Shown: positions 24,901 to 40,085 of the stretch, in pieces | How positions within the stretch are numbered: position 1 is the stretch's first letter | Layout: every line of letters starts with the position of its first letter | Source: Lagopus muta | Taxonomy: Eukaryota; Chordata; Aves; Galliformes; Phasianidae | Assembly: GCF_023343835.1 (NCBI RefSeq) | Contig: NC_064437.1 | Location: forward strand, 50,108,972 to 50,172,971 | Direction of reading: 5' to 3' | Length of the DNA stretch: 64,000 nt | Translations under genes and position numbers: made by a program | Notes under the pieces: generated by a model | What the model saw: only the letters and a program-made list of their open reading frames with translations | What the model was told of the DNA's origin: nothing | The model's database searches: none

Positions 24901-27900
24901 CTGAGGGGATTTAACCACTTGTAGAGAGCGACATCCTTTCAAACCAAAGGGACATGAGTCTCTGAATATACCTGCGTTTAACTGTGACTTGCATCCTACT
25001 TCTGATAAAGTTCAGTCCTCTTTCTTTTATGATTTCTTTTGTATATTCTTGTTTCTGTAACCATTAGTCTCTAATTTTCATGAAATGTTTTAGACCTTTA
25101 TCATTATTATTCTGTTAGAACTAAAAAAAATATATATATATTTTTTTTGCATACAACTGGTGATTAAAGTATGTACAAGATCATTGTGTAGTAGATTGAA
25201 AAGAAAACAGATTAAAGTGCAGAAAGAACATCATAATGAAAAACAAAATAAAATAGAAAAATATATTATACCAAATAAACAAAAAAACCTTATAGAAATA
25301 TATAAGAATCTTTTTTTAATGTTGCTTCCTAAAAATCTATGGCTTAGGGTCAAAGCTTGAGATAGCTATCTTTTTACCCTGACTCCCATCAATAGCTCTG
25401 TTCCAGGCATTCTAGATACCAAATGTGCTTTTTGGACCAGAAATAGCTTCTTTAGTTGTTTTCAGTTGTGTTAATGCAGAGAGAGCTCCACTGTTAAGGT
25501 CTCATATAGATGTTTTTGTATGTAATTATACTTTTGAAATAAGGTGCTAAAAGAAAACACTAGACAAACAGAACTTGTCTTAGATACAGCCATACGTATT
25601 TTCCTCTCTTTTCTCTATTTTATCTAATGGAACTTTGTAACATCAAACCACTTGAGCTCTGCTTATATTTATTGATTGCAGTAAAAATGACACATGATAA
25701 AATGTGTGCCTATAAGCTTTGTTTGCTAATAAGGGAATTAAACATATGTTACAATAGTTTACTGAAGCATAACTATGTTCTTTGTCTCTCTCTTAAATAT
25801 GAGCATGAATGTGTGACATATATCATTATTATACATGTTTTTGTATATCATACACACACATGCACTCGCATATGTATGTGAATACTGCTCAGGTGATTAG
25901 CAAGTAGAACTACAAACGCACTCAGAAAGTTCCCAGAACCAAGTTGTCTCAAGAGTGGAGTTCTGCCACACCAGATTTCTGCACTTTTTCAAAGTGCTGC
26001 CTGCCTGACCCTCTCTGGAGAGTAGAATCTCATCAGAGTGCCTCTCTTGGTCAAGCCTAACAGGAGTATTGCTAAGAATACAGTGAATTCTGTTGTTCTC
26101 TAGATTTTCTGGCAGATTGTATAATGATGGCCTCAAATTTTATCGTGTTTGATGTGGTAAATAAGGTATCATATTCAGGTAGGTTTATTTGAGGCCCGAT
26201 ATTCAGAAATGTTCAGTAATCCTTGAATAAGTGTAGGAGACTCACCTGGTAAGTCTGCTGTTTTCACTTTGGGAAAGGCTGACATTTTGTTTTAGCTCTT
26301 GTCTGATCTCTAAATCTCCAGGTTCCTGACATTCTGCATCAATCTTTACACCTTTTACATCATTAATTTTCCCTTCCTAGTTGGACTATGTGATCCTATT
26401 TTTCTACAGCGTTCTTCTTTTAGTGCCTGGTCACTTTTCAGTTTGCATTTGTTTCCTTGGTTCCATCATATGTCATACTCTTCTGTATGCGCACTTTAAT
26501 TTCAAGCCCCATTTGCTTTACCCATTGATCAGTCGTGTGGTACTTCAGGTATGAACTATAGCACCCATATAGTCACCACGAGCATTTTCATAACAAACTG
26601 ATTTTATTTCACTTAGACTCTCCTCAAAAACTGTTTTTTTATTACCTGTAGGTGTATTTACTGTTTGCAACCTTTACTTTCACCTGCTTTGTAACTTCTG
26701 TGCATCCAGCCAGTTAGGATGCGTTGCTCTTGGTCTAATGATGCAGTTTGAATCTGGGATCATCATCACAAAAAGTCTGAAAATATATGCTACAGTGAAG
26801 TACCGAGAACCAAAGATGCATCTAGTTCAAAACAAGAGAAGATAAATGAGGATTTTCTCAGTGATTGCATGCTAGAAAAGAATTTGATGTAGTTACAGTT
26901 TTGATGCAAGAGAGCTCATTATGATTAAAAAATAAATACATAAATATACTACTTAGGTTTGTAGACTCAAGGGGGTTCATAATTTACCTGCAGATATCAA
27001 ATTATTTATACTGACAGAAAATTAAGTACCAGTCATCAATATTACTTCTGTACCTCCAATAACAAATCACAAATAATTACCTTTGATTGGAAAATAGTTC
27101 CCAAGCATGTTATAAATCACAGTGGAGAGTTAAGTAAACAACAAAAGGATATGTGAACAAACTTATCTTTTCAGAAGTTGTTTTTCTAGAATGCTGTTGA
27201 TTCCCACAGGCAAAGATTACTTGGCTTGTAGACAGTAGCTTCTGTTGTTGTCACATACCTGTATTTCAGACACTGCTTTGTACTGACAGAAGTTAAAAAG
27301 CTTAACTAGAAGTTAGAAATGGCAACAGAAACCTCATTTTGTTCCAGTCGAGGAGAATCCTTTGGAACAAAGACTTATCAGTTTGTTTGACTCTGTATTT
27401 TAGTAACAGTGCAGAATACTGAGACAGATTTTGATTTATCTCTGAATTCTCTGAGTTCTGGTGAATTATCTATGAATTCCATGTTTTTCCTGCTTTTAGA
27501 AGTGGGGAGCTCTAGCTGCCAGCTGCACAGGGGATGTTTTAGGCAGACAACTGGCTTTGGACTTAATGTAATCCTCATTCACAGACTGCTGCTTCCTTTG
27601 CTATAGAAAACATAGTTCCATAGATACAGATTATACTCAAATCTATGACTCAAACAGATATTGTTTTTCTTTTATATGATAGCTCTATGGCGAAACCCTG
27701 TATTTTTCTTTTGACTGCAAGGCCATCTTCTAGTAAATGTGATCTCACCAGCAAATGCAGACAAAAATTGCAATATTGAGATTTCTCAGTTTAATTCCCT
27801 CTAAAAATGGAACAGTTTCCTCTTTAAATCCTGGCATAAAGGTAAAAACCTGTGAATTCTGACATACTGAAGGACAGAGGAACCAGGGAACTGTTCCTTC

Positions 27901-30900
27901 AGTCCACTCCATACAGATTCCATTACCATAAGTTAATATATCAGTTAGTTTTTGAAGTGCAAAACACTTACAATCTTTTCTGCCTTGAATTACATATCAA
28001 ATTAATTATAAATAAGTTGTTTTCTTCAAATTTGTTAACGTTCAGCTTCCATTCTAAAGCATTTTGACATATAGCCTATTTAAACAGCTTTAACTTCTGT
28101 CTCATAAATCTGTAAGTAAAAATGTCATTTCCCCATTCCAAACTTAAATTTTGAGACATGCACTTTAAAGTCTATAAGTTCTTGAATATCTATATTGTTC
28201 ACTCTTAGTCAGCAGAGACAAGCATCAAGTTTGAAGTAAATACTGTGTTTATCTGCAAATCAATACACACCCATAATTTCTGACTCTGGAGACTTAATTA
28301 TTCTTTCAGAAAACAGTCAAAAAGCACAAATACAAAGACTAAAGTTGATGTTTCAAACCACATTTGTTTTGCTTGCTAATTTAAATCTAAAGTACATTTT
28401 AATACAGTTGCACGAACAGTTATGATCGGCTTGAGGGCCAATGTTTAGAATCATTCTAAAGAGGAAGTGAACTTCTGGAAGTATGATTTTTTGTGCTGGG
28501 TCATCAGCATGGCTGACAAAAGGACATGTAGAAGGAGAACTCTTTTTGATGCTTGGTTCTTTGTGATCTTTCACAGCCAGCTTAATCTACCACTTTCCAA
28601 GGGCTGCTAATATGGTTACTAAGATATAGGGATGCAGTTTGCCCCCAGAGTCAAGTATGCAGCCCATGGTGCATTTTATCAGCTGCAGGCTCATCTTCCT
28701 GAAAAATTCATGTGCTGAAAAATAATCACAATGAAAAGACTGTGTGCTCTGGTTATCTCTTCCTGTGAGAGGGAGGGAATGAATTTTACAGCTTCTGTAA
28801 ACAATGGCATGGACAAGATTGCTTTACGGGTCCACTCAGATTCAAGCTGGCCAGCTGGCAGACGTGTCCTTATGGCACCAACAATAGATACAGCTATTTG
28901 TTTCTGCTGTTGTCCACAGAGGGTTGGTATGCTTCGGTTTCTTTCAAAGCTTTTCCTAACTAAGAAACAGTGTTCTGTGCTACAAAATAGAAAAAATAGA
29001 TATTTATCAAATGTCAGTTGGAGAACACAGATACCCATATGAATTTGTGCCACAAGTAATCCCAGGGCCATTTTCTCAAATAAAGGCTCAATCTTTCTCT
29101 GTGTTTTATCAGAACTAGTCAGTTTTTTCTACCACTTTGTTCAATAAACTGCACTTACAGACTGCAACTTACAGATAAGAGTTTAAAGTGTAAATGGAAA
29201 AAGGTGTATCTGTGTGAGTTGTTTATTAAACTATAGCAGATAAGGACAAATACATTTGTGGAGCTCTTTTGGATTATTTTTCTTCTAGGTATGCATTTTG
29301 AACCCTGCTTCAGTGTTTAACCAACAATTTAGGTAGTCTGCTTTAGAAATGGAGAAAAATTTATCTTTCTACAGCCATTTCTATGCAATAATTTAACAAA
29401 CTAAACAATGTTATTTCATCCTGTCAATTATCTGGGACAGTTCCAAAGGGAACCTTTTAAAAGGCAGAGCATTCCACTGTGGCAACAGAATAATTTTGAA
29501 TAAAATCTTCCAACACACTTCTATATAAAAACTTATATGTTTAGCAGTCTGAAGATTTTTCAACCAGAAAAATAATACTAGAGCAGAAAAATAAGTGACT
29601 GCACATAAGAAAAGTTGCTGACAACTCCCAGGTTTTCTGTATTTTGTTCTTGGAGGTGTTACGCAGGCTTACCCTGCCAAGTCCAAGTTTATACAATGTG
29701 AAGCATGAATATATGATACGCAGCAAGTATTTTTCTAGCTTCAATTTTGCGTTGTGTAAGTAATTATTGCTAGCTAGACTTGGGTGAATAGCTAGGAGCT
29801 GGGGATAAATTCAGTAAGGCAAATCCAGATACTGGAACTTAATATTTGGCATGAGCTCCAGCTGCTGAGTGCTGGTTTGCAGAACGTTCTTCATGAGTCC
29901 TCACTGAAGTCGTTAATATCACATCAGTATTCATGCAACAGCTGAATAAACGTCTCTAGTCTAGAGCTCTGCCTTGAAGTGATATTTTTCAGGATGTTCT
30001 TAATGCATATTCATTGCACCTGCTCAGATTTTCATGAACGGACAAAATACCAGTTCTTTCTTATTTGGGATATAAGCCATCATTTAAATGTGAGAGAACT
30101 GCGCTTTTATGTTTTGAGAGTGTGTTTATTGGAGAACAGACTCGCTAACACGCTGTGCCAAAAATCAGATCACGATTATAATATTTCCCTCTCTACGTTG
30201 GGTTTCCTCTCTGGGCTGCCTCTCTGGGTTTATATGGCCTTCCTCCTTTTTTGCATTGTCTCTAGAGCACAATAGCTTCCTACTCCCATCTGCCTTTTTT
30301 TAAGTAGGGACTTCACTGTCCCATCCTTTTGTAAAATGTATAGCACAAATGAAAATGAATTAGTAAATAATGTTCAGATGATTTTAAAAAGGAACATGGT
30401 TTCCTTTACACAGCAAATGTCATCTTCTGATCAAGGTAAAAGAGAATAATTGAACTGTAGTGTAAAGGAGGATGTCCCAGATTTAGTCCTGGGGGTTTGT
30501 GGTGATGTAGTTGGACTGGGTATTTGGGCTGATCTACAAACAATGGCCTTGGGAGAGCAACAGAGTCTTGGAAGTAAGGCATAGAAATATATTCAGATGC
30601 AGGATTTCCAGGAGAGTCCTAAAATATACAGGGAGATTTTGATATAGGAACATTAATATTGTAAAAGGTTAGAAGAAAACCCTGCAAAGGCATATTGAGA
30701 AGCATTGCAAAGGAATGATAAGGGCAAAATTCTGTGTGGAAAGTATGTACTCATGTAAAATGAAATGATAGGGGGAAAGATGTTTAGTATCATCTGTTGA
30801 CATGCACTGAGAGATGGAGTAGAGTTTAGTAATGAATAGCTCCGGGTTATCAAAGTGTGGTTTTGCATAAATTAACTTTCTTCATTTTTGAGTAATCCAT

Positions 30901-31469
30901 AATGAATCAAAATAACTATAATGGCTCAAAATTTCTGTAACCAGCGTGTACTTTATATGAAGAGCTAGTGGACGTACTGCATTCAGGTCTTGAAAAATAA
31001 ATATGAAGCAGCAATGCAAGCAGTAGAATGAACAACAAATCAAATAGTTAAGCAAATTACTCCAAAGTATGGAACAAAGGATTCTGGTTTTTGTGTTACA
31101 GAAGTTGACTATCTATATGCAAATTATTAGTAACAGCAGGGATTTTTCTTTTTTAGCGTGACTCTGAAATGCGTAGAAAGAAAGGAGTTCCTGCTGTTGT
31201 TAATTAAAAACATGTCTTCAAATGCACAAAAACGAAAAGTTGCAAAAGGAGGTTTAAGCTGTACTCTGGCAAGTTATATTAATTAATATAATAATTCACT
31301 GCAAAATAGCATTTTTATCCCTGTGCTAGTTGCACAATGGCTTTACATACTTAATAATTTTCACTACAGCTTCATCAGTCCTCAAAGAGAACAGCACGTA
31401 TTTTCTCTCAGTTAATTAAAGCTAGCAATATAATATCCATGACTTCATCCACGTGTTTGTGCCAGTACA
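21911..31469. other. Gene-poor DNA, nothing identified
   Basis: No gene or repeat family is recognised. The largest frames are two opposed ones at 28,691-29,071 (126 codons, minus) and 28,731-29,042 (103 codons, plus); neither has recognisable motifs. The segment 31,240-31,440 is AT-rich, unique-looking and carries clustered TTAATTAA- and TAATTC-type motifs. Confidence 0.45.
25831..25880. repeat. Degenerate CA/TA simple repeat
   Basis: A short, imperfect run including ATACACACACATGCAC and CATATGTATGTG. It is a low-value simple repeat. Confidence 0.5.
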
Positions 31470-33673
31470 CTATGAAAGTAATTGTATCAAATCCAATGTT
31501 GGGCTTAACTTTTTGAGTGCCTGATGCCCAAAATGAAATTGAATGCCTGTGTTAGGCACATGGGCTTCTGAAATGCCTGAGGGGTGGCTGGGAGCCCCAG
31601 GATGGTGTCTGAGGGAAGTAAAGGCTTCAGTTAGCCAATTTAACGTTCTTTGTTGGTAACCTGAGACTGCTTTCTGGAACTGGGATGTGCCTACTTTTTT
31701 GGTTACTATTTTTTCATTTGTAGAGGAGGACATTCGTATCAAAGATCTCAGTGGGGCTCTTTATTTTCTTGGAAAGGGCAATTGTGTTTTGAGAATGTTA
31801 TGGAAAATCTTTCTTCTTTATGACAATCACAAGAAACAGTGGTCCTTACTCTAAGAGAGCTAATCATTAGCTGTTTCACAATTAAGCACCTAATTACCAA
31901 TGTTTTACAGCTTGGGGGTAGAATTGTTTCCCCTGCTGCTCTTGAAGTGACACTCTTTTACAGGAAAAATATTTGAGATCTGTGAGCCAAACAGAATCTC
32001 AAGAGGCTTAATTCTGCAGATGGAATGATGGAGCTTATCTAGGAAGTAGCAAACATTAGGACCTGGCTTCCGCTCCCTGAGTTTTATCAGGCATGGGACA
32101 GACAATGCTCCTGTCACTCTAGGTAGCCTGGTGGCTGGACAGCTCAGACAATAAAGAGTTGTGGGTATGTTGTGAGCCTTGATACCAGATTTTCCCATGC
32201 TTTTATAGTCTTACGTGAAATATAGATATCACCATTGTCACAACCATCTCTAGAAGACAGTGACCGTAACTTCAGTATGTCATGCTCTGGTCCTGATGGT
32301 ACAGTCAGCCCTCTCAGTCCGTACTCGTTGGATTGGTAAATTGGGTAGTTTGCTTGTACTGCTGGCTCTACCTCTGCAGCTCTCTGGATCAGGAGGAGAT
32401 CTCTGTCCCTTGCAAAAGCTTACAGCTATCAGGAAAGTGGCTGTTCAGAAATATCCACGCTGCAATGCTGTTTTGGCAGTGAGGTGTATGTTTTTAATGA
32501 GAATTCTAGAAGCATTTTTCTCAATCCCACAAAACTTTTCTTTTAGGTTAAGTTTTTACTGGGGATATCTCATTCCCATTAAAAAATTATTATCTCTTTG
32601 TGATGTGTGTGGCAAAAAGCAGCTTATTTTCACTTTGGTGTCACTGTATTCCAAAACACGTTTTTCCAGTTGTAGATTTCTGTATATTAATCTTTATAAT
32701 ATTTTAAATGAGAAATAAGTTTATGGTTGGACATATTCCTCCAAGGATTGATCATCATGGCAATGAATAAAATAATTTTATTTAGCTAATTGTTATTCTG
32801 TTGAAAGTCATAATTAAAATTTAGTCTCCTACCAGCAATTACTCCTCAGAACTCATGTTTTATTCAGTCTGTAAATCTACTGTGTCATTCATAGTGCTGT
32901 TATACTTGTGACATTGTAATGGCAAAAGTGAAAATCAAATCAACATTCTGCTGTCAGAAAAAGAGCAGTAGATATCAAAGTAATGAATATAGAGTGAACA
33001 TATATGCAAATGGCCTAGGAGAGCAAAGAAGTTCTTGGCATTTCTCATTTTGAGCATAGATCAAGCTAAATTTCATCATGTGAAAGAAGCTTATGTGGTT
33101 CATCTGCCCTGGCTGTAACCTCACAAGGAATGATTTAAGAAGCGTTTCATATTCTTGCTAAAAAAAATAGGTAATGATTAATAGATGTCTAACCTGGCAA
33201 GAATAGATAAAGGACTGTGATGACAGAAAGATTCCTTTCTATTAGATGATGTGATGACTAGACTCACAAATAGGGAAACAGGGAAGATGGAGCTTTTTGG
33301 CTCTACTCTGTTCCTTGCAGTTGCCAATAAGACATGGGGCATTTTTTCCAGGAGGGTGGGTGGGTGATGACCCAGTTTCCGTAGAAAAACATTTGGTGAC
33401 CTGAACTTGGTGGTGAGTCTGTAGGTCTCACTGATGTGCTACTCTCTGGTAATCTGTATTTCTTGGGGCAGACTTGCCTTGTGCCGTGGACATGCCCTGC
33501 TGCCTGGAACCAAAGATGTGTCATAGTGCTGGAGGAACAGTGAGTGTTGGGGGAAATGCGTGCTCAAGTCTTCTACTGCACAAGGTCAGACACACAGGTG
33601 TGTGCATGTGGACTAAGGCCCTGGGCAGTATACCTAGGCTGAATATAGAGAGACATAATCTGCATGTCTTGGC

Positions 33674-33700
33674 TTTGTTTGTTTGTTTGTTTGTTTTGTT
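33674..33700 (+). repeat. (TTTG)n microsatellite
   Basis: About six TTTG units, with one expanded to TTTTG near the right end. Confidence 0.9.
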
Positions 33701-35995
33701 CTTGTGTATTGAAAATATTCATTCACTTTTCAAATACTTCCTTCGCTGACTTTTCTCTGATGCAACTTCCTGGAATGATTTTTGTTGTATTTGTGCCTCA
33801 TCTTTTTTGAAGCTGGCCTTTGAAACTGTAAGGGGTACGTTTTGCTCAGAACAATTCAAATGATGACATCTAAGAATGGTATTTTTAGAGCAGATTCAAA
33901 ATATTCTGTCTTTTAAAAGCCTGTATAAGACATGCTGCAAAAAGTAATCATATGGGCTGTGTCAATTATTGGTTTGATTCCACAGGAAGCCACCTTTGCT
34001 TATCTGAGTGAAAACCCAACTTAGATATGTGGTATTTTTAAGAATTCAGATAGGTAGTTTGCAATATGAGATGACACTGTAGAAATAAGCATCGGTACAA
34101 AAGAGGGAAAAAGATGAAAACACTTGCATAAGCAAAAAATACGTTATGGAAGGTCAGAATTTTGTTCTCCGTGGATGTCAAAAGATGGGATGAATAATAT
34201 CCTTTGTGCAAAGAATACCTCACCAGAGGCATAAAACAGATGTCAAGTATGTACTGGGAAGGTCTGGGTTATCTAAAGCATATTTGGGTTGAGAGATTAT
34301 ATACTTCGTATACCAGCACTTCCTAGCCTCGAGGCCTTTGAAATATCACTGTCAGTAAAAACTCTGAAACCATGAATTATGGAAAAAAATGTTTGAAGGA
34401 AAATAGCACAATGATATAATATTTAGATATGCATCTCTGTAAGGAAATAAGTAAAATATGCGTGAATAAAAGTAAGATATGAATGCTTAAAAAAATGTAG
34501 ATAAAAATTATTTTGACTACACTAGCCAAGATCCTTGGATTTTTTAGAAAAAATATTTGATCATCTATCTGTGATTAACCAGATTAGTGTCAGAGGATTG
34601 ATTTCCTAGTTGATATGCTCTGTGACTTCTTTAAATTGAACTAGAAGAAAATCAAGATCTGTATTTATATTTGTATCAATAATACATTATATTCGTATCA
34701 AAAGCAACTTTTTTGTAATTCCTCTCTGGATTGGAATACAACAAATATTCTTGGGCATTTGCACCAAAGAGCTGGCTAGGAGGATTCTTTTGTGGCTGAG
34801 AACAGAGACTGCAACAGAATACAGAGGAGAATAGTAACAACAGATGTAGAAGTAGAAATGGAAAAGATTGAGGTGAGAGGTTTTTTTAATTTTTTTTTTT
34901 TTTTCCAAGATGGCTTAAGTATTTTAAAAGCTTATGGAAGAGGATTGTGTGAGAGATGGCAAAGGTCTGGGCAGCACTGAAGCGTGACCTGCAAAGTGAG
35001 CAGCACAGAAAGCTCTGGTGAAATGGAGAGTAACAGCAGTGTACCAGGGGGAGGAACAGGAAACCTGAACAGAGGATGGAAAGAGCTATCAGCTGACTTT
35101 CCTAGCCTTCACTTACAAGGCTTGAATAGGTGAAGTCAGCTTTTGCTTGGAATTGATAAATTCTGACCTGCTCAGTAGAGCCTGAGCTGATGTTGTTCAT
35201 AGCACTGCTTGTGCAGAACAAACAACCTGTTCTTCAGGAGGTTCATTCAAATGTCTGTGCTCTCATTCTTTCAATTCAGTGTTATCCAACAAGTTTAGGT
35301 CTCTCTCTTTAACGTTAATTTTGGTAAGAATGGTAAGAATTTTAAATGGGAGCCGAAAAAAGACCCCAGCTTTTTTTGTAGACTGGAATGTCTTCCATGA
35401 ATCTAAATTAAAATCATTTAAACAAATGGATTCTCTAATTTCTGTAGCATTAGTTCAAAGAAATCACAACACAGGGATTAGTACTCAGCAGACTTCTTAT
35501 TTTATTATATAAAATAATTGCCTTTTAAATAGTTTCCAAATTAACATTTTAATATCCCCCTGGGCTTACACATTTTAGAAACATAATATAACTCAGTACT
35601 TAATACAGAAGAACCCTATTTCCATTTCTACTAAATTAGTCTCCTGTATAAATTTAAATCATTTTTAGTGCAAGCAGCAGTAGTTCTTCTTTTCCAAGTC
35701 TTATACTAGAAGCAAAAACTGAACATTTTCATCAGAGGCCATTTATTAGTTCAAGAGCTTAATGTCTTTGTATTTCTTGGTAAGGTATTTGTGAAAAATA
35801 GTCTCTTATGTTTCATGTCTTTGTATTTTATTATATTTCATCAGGGAAAAATATAAGACAATATATACAGCTCAATGCTCTGGTGACTTTTGCATATTAA
35901 AAGCCATGGATAACAACAATTATATATAAAATTCATTTTTATCTGTTAAAATTTTTAATTTCTGGCTTATTATATTAAATATAAATATGTTTGGG

Positions 35996-36011
35996 TTTTT
36001 TTTTTTTTTTT
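35996..36011 (-). repeat. T16 homopolymer tract
   Basis: A T run in a strongly AT-rich stretch (about 35,500-36,030). Confidence 0.8.
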
Positions 36012-37096
36012 ATACTTTCACATCATTTTTTTCAGTAGTACATCTTCTGATAGTAAGAAAAGCTTTCCTCTTTTCTCATTGTGTTTATCTCACACTCAGG
36101 CCTGAAGCAAATTTATCACTCTGTCACACTATCAAAACCAGCTAACGTAGCAAGAACTTTAAACTAGAATCAAGATGGTAGGTGGAAAAAGATTTTGTAT
36201 TTGCAAGGTACACATCAAGCAGGACACAAAAAGGTGAAGGAAATAAAGGAGAGGTATCATGCGGGTGCAGTAGCTCATGAGCCAGCTGTCTCAGCTGTCT
36301 GTTGGCCCCCAGAACACAGCTGGAGAGCATGGCATGCTGGGGCTCGCAGTGAAGCTAACAACTGGGATGGTGATTGGAAAGAAAGTACTCAGGAAGGACA
36401 GGTAAGGCAAACAGGGACGTTGCCATATGTTACATGACGTCAGACCCTTCCTGAGATGCAAAACAACTTACTGGCTACTGGTAATGGTTAAAGCGAATGT
36501 TTTAAAGCTGTGCAGCAGCCGTTTCTACACATTGTACCTAGACCAAAGCGATATCTGGGAGTTGGCAGAGTGAAAAACATGAATAAAACCAAGTATGAAT
36601 ATTTGTCATGACCTATGTTTCTTGACCCTCTGGCACAACAGCTCAGGCCTTGGCACTGGGTGCACCTGAGCTTTACTGCCTGTGCTCTGACCATGGAAAA
36701 TCCTGCATGAGAGCACTCTCAAATAGTATTTTTTTGTTCCCTAAAGAACTTCCACAAATGTTTCCTTGCTGATTTTCCACGTGTAAAATCCCATCTCTGA
36801 AATCAAAGGCAATTTCCTATTAATTCTCTTAAGGCCCAGAAAACTCTCTGGTACAGGTGTCTGCATCTCCTGTAAAGTAGTAAAACTACTGTAGTAAAAG
36901 TAAAACAGTCCAGTAGTAAAACATTTCTCCATAGTCATTGCAATTGCAAAGTAGACAACCTTAATTCTGCAGTGATCTAAAACAGTTAAAAATAGAGTTT
37001 ATTGTCCTGTCTATTTAAACTGTTGTTAGTGTGATTCAAGATGCTGGAAGATCCCAATATTAAAGAGAGAGGCTACTAAATTAGCTCCACTGGAGG

Positions 37097-37127
37097 AAAA
37101 AAAACCAAAAAAAACAAAAAAAAAACC
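37097..37127 (+). repeat. A-rich low-complexity tract
   Basis: Runs of 8 to 10 A residues separated by CC or C. It is low complexity. Confidence 0.75.
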
Positions 37128-40061
37128 ATTAACAGAATATTCAGAACTCTTTGTTTACTCCTTCAAAGAAGGAGGCTGAAAATTGCCTTATTTGAAAGAA
37201 ACTTGAAAAATATGTGTAGGGAGCAGAGAATGTTACAACACATGTTTATGTGAATTGAAGGGGTGCGTGCATGGTGGTAAGGAGGGTTGTTAACTGATTG
37301 TGAATATCAGGCTGCAAAACTTTGAGCTGCAAACTCAGCCATTGATGCTGGTAAGAAAGAGTGACGGATTTGTAAAGCAGGCTCTTGCAAGAAAATGCAA
37401 AAATTGCAAAGTATGTATTTTTCTTGTAACTGTAAGATGTGTAAAGCTTGAGAATTTCTGGCTCCAAACTGGACATCACCTACTTAGTAAGTAAAACTAC
37501 TTCAGAAAAGCTGTATTGATTTGAAAGTCACAAGTTGCATATTGAGGAGGTTTACAAGAATCTTAATCCTATCATTTGTCAGTGGAGGCAGATACAGCCC
37601 TGCAAATATAAGTAGATTTATTTAGAAAAATTCAACCCAGTAAATCAAACCAAAGCACTTTTCTTTTTAAGAGGTGGATATGAGGTTAACTCTAGCTGCC
37701 TTCAAATGTTGGGAAAACTCATAGTAAATAAATAAAAACCTCTGAGGTTTTCAAGGGAGTTTAACTGCTAGTTAGAAGACCTTAGCTATATAGTTCCCTC
37801 ATCTAATTTATTCTCATGCACTTTTTGTTCAGAATTTTGCAGAGCAACCCATGGCATTTGTAGGCTGTGATAACTGGTTGGTTTGTTGTTGTTTTTGGGT
37901 TTTTTTTGTAATCATGATAACAGGGGTAGGTGCATTCAGGCTGCTGTAGCTCTTTGTGATGGAGTGATGAGAAACCAAAACATCTGCCTCTCATTAAGCC
38001 AAGTCCTGACTCATTCTGGGGTGGATATAATCTCTTAAAGCATTCCAATATGGTAAGAGCATTGACAGTTAATTCAGAGAAGAGGAGGAGAAACAGAATG
38101 TCAGAGGAAGGGAAAAAATAGGTGAATGAGAAATTGATGTTGGGGACTCACTACACGGGAGACTGAGTCTGAGGGGTAAGAGAATGTAAAACAGTAATGG
38201 AGCTTAAAAGACTCTGAGGTTAGATTACAACAGATAGTGCTCCTACACTCTTAAAATAATTAGTCTGTACTTTTCCTTATCTATACATTTCTCCTGCACA
38301 CATTAATTATGTAATATTCCTGATCTGATAGGAAGCAGTTTTATTACAGAGTTCCTTGAGAATGAGCAAAATGCATATAGCTGAGTATATACTTATCTCT
38401 CTTTGGGAGGACAGTTGTTTCCTGAAAGAAAGGAAAGGGACTCTAACTGGCCATAATCTGATCCTTCCACTTTGTGATGATGTGCTATGGAACTCTCTCA
38501 GATCAATCTAAAAGCTATCTAGAATTCAAGTTAGAAAATACAGTTTTGATACAGATAAAGAGGTAAAAACGCTGTGGTTCCCATCCTCCCTTTTGTAAAC
38601 TCTCATTTGTCTAAGTAATCCTAAAGCTTATTCTATGTATTTTTTGTTAATCACTGCAGAGGTTACTTCACCATTTGGAGAGCTAAGATGAATCCCAGCT
38701 CATATGTTACTTATTAAAATTGACATATGCTGTGATGACTACCCAAAGACAGCCTTGTGACCATCACATCCCAAGTCAGTCTTGGTGACAGAAAAGAAAC
38801 TCCTGTCTGTTCAGTGTGACAGACACAGCTGGGGACTTGGATTATCTCAGTGGAAGGCAGATCCCTGTAATGCTTTTGTACTATCAGCTACAGAAACTAT
38901 TGAAAACTGGGCTTGTTATCCCTGTAGGCCATCTAATCTCCTAACTTCCTATGATCAACCCCACTTTGAGTCCTCTAAAATGTTACATGCCTTGTTAGTC
39001 TTTAATACTTTTTCAGCCTTGAGTGACTCTTGAAGTTACTACTGTGTGGGTTTGTGCTCTGGTATGAGAGGTGACAGACCTGACAGCTGCAGTAAGAAGA
39101 AAATGAGCTATCAATACTTTATAGTTCCCTATGTTTCTTGTAGCTGTGTCTGAAAGCTCTTGGATGAAAGTCTTTATGGAGAAAAACACTTCATCACTTT
39201 ATGTACATGATACCACCACTTATTTTCAGATTTTCTTGTAATTTTATAATGATTCTGGGAATTTAATAGATATTAAAAAATAGTAAGTGCTTATTAGATG
39301 ATAATATATCTACTTCTTTCTTTTGGTGAGGCAGTATGATTATGAAATACAAGGAATAGATATATATTGTGTTTATGTATATATCTACAGATTTTTAAAA
39401 AATAGTTTTACTTATGGACCTATCACTTAGTCCCTATCTCATGTAGTCCAGTTATAATATTATTTTCCAGTTTAACTCTGACTTTAGAAAATATTCTCAA
39501 GTAATTCAATCAGAACTAGACTACTGATCATTGATAGAAATCATCCCATTTCATGTTGAATACTTCAGGTTAACCAAGTATAAAAACATTGCTTTTTCTA
39601 TTCCCTTTGGGAAATACATTATAAAAGACTTTCCAAATGCAGAGCTCACAGTGATTAGTTTTATCAGTGAAGTAATAATGAGTCTTGCTGATGTAGTATA
39701 CTGAAACTATGCTGCTCTGGTGTGACTACAGGAGCTGGCTTTGAGTATTAGCACAGTCTTGGTTTTTACATAGGCTTAACATGGATTTGTGTCCCATATT
39801 TACCTCTCATTGATAAGTAATGAACTGATGCATGCTGCTAAGCACAGCTTCTTATCTAGGCAAATATTGCAAACTTATGTGTGAACTTAAAGGAAGTCAA
39901 TGCTGTAATGGCATGCAGAGTCAGTGGATGACATGTGGCATGAGTTATTATTTAAACTGATGTAGAATAATATCACAGATTGTACAGCAGTGGAAGTATG
40001 CTAGTGCTCATGCAGTTGTAACTGGTAAGAAAAGAGACTTTAGGAACAATGTATCACACTG

Positions 40062-40085
40062 TATATATATATACATATATATATA
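40062..40085. repeat. (TA)n microsatellite
   Basis: A near-perfect TA repeat of 24 bp with one C interruption at 40,074. Confidence 0.85.

Noticed and set aside
32260..32718. 152-codon plus-strand open frame, the longest apart from HTR7
   Set aside because: It has no recognisable family, no splice or promoter context, and its second half is AT-driven. Frames of this size are expected by chance across 64 kb.
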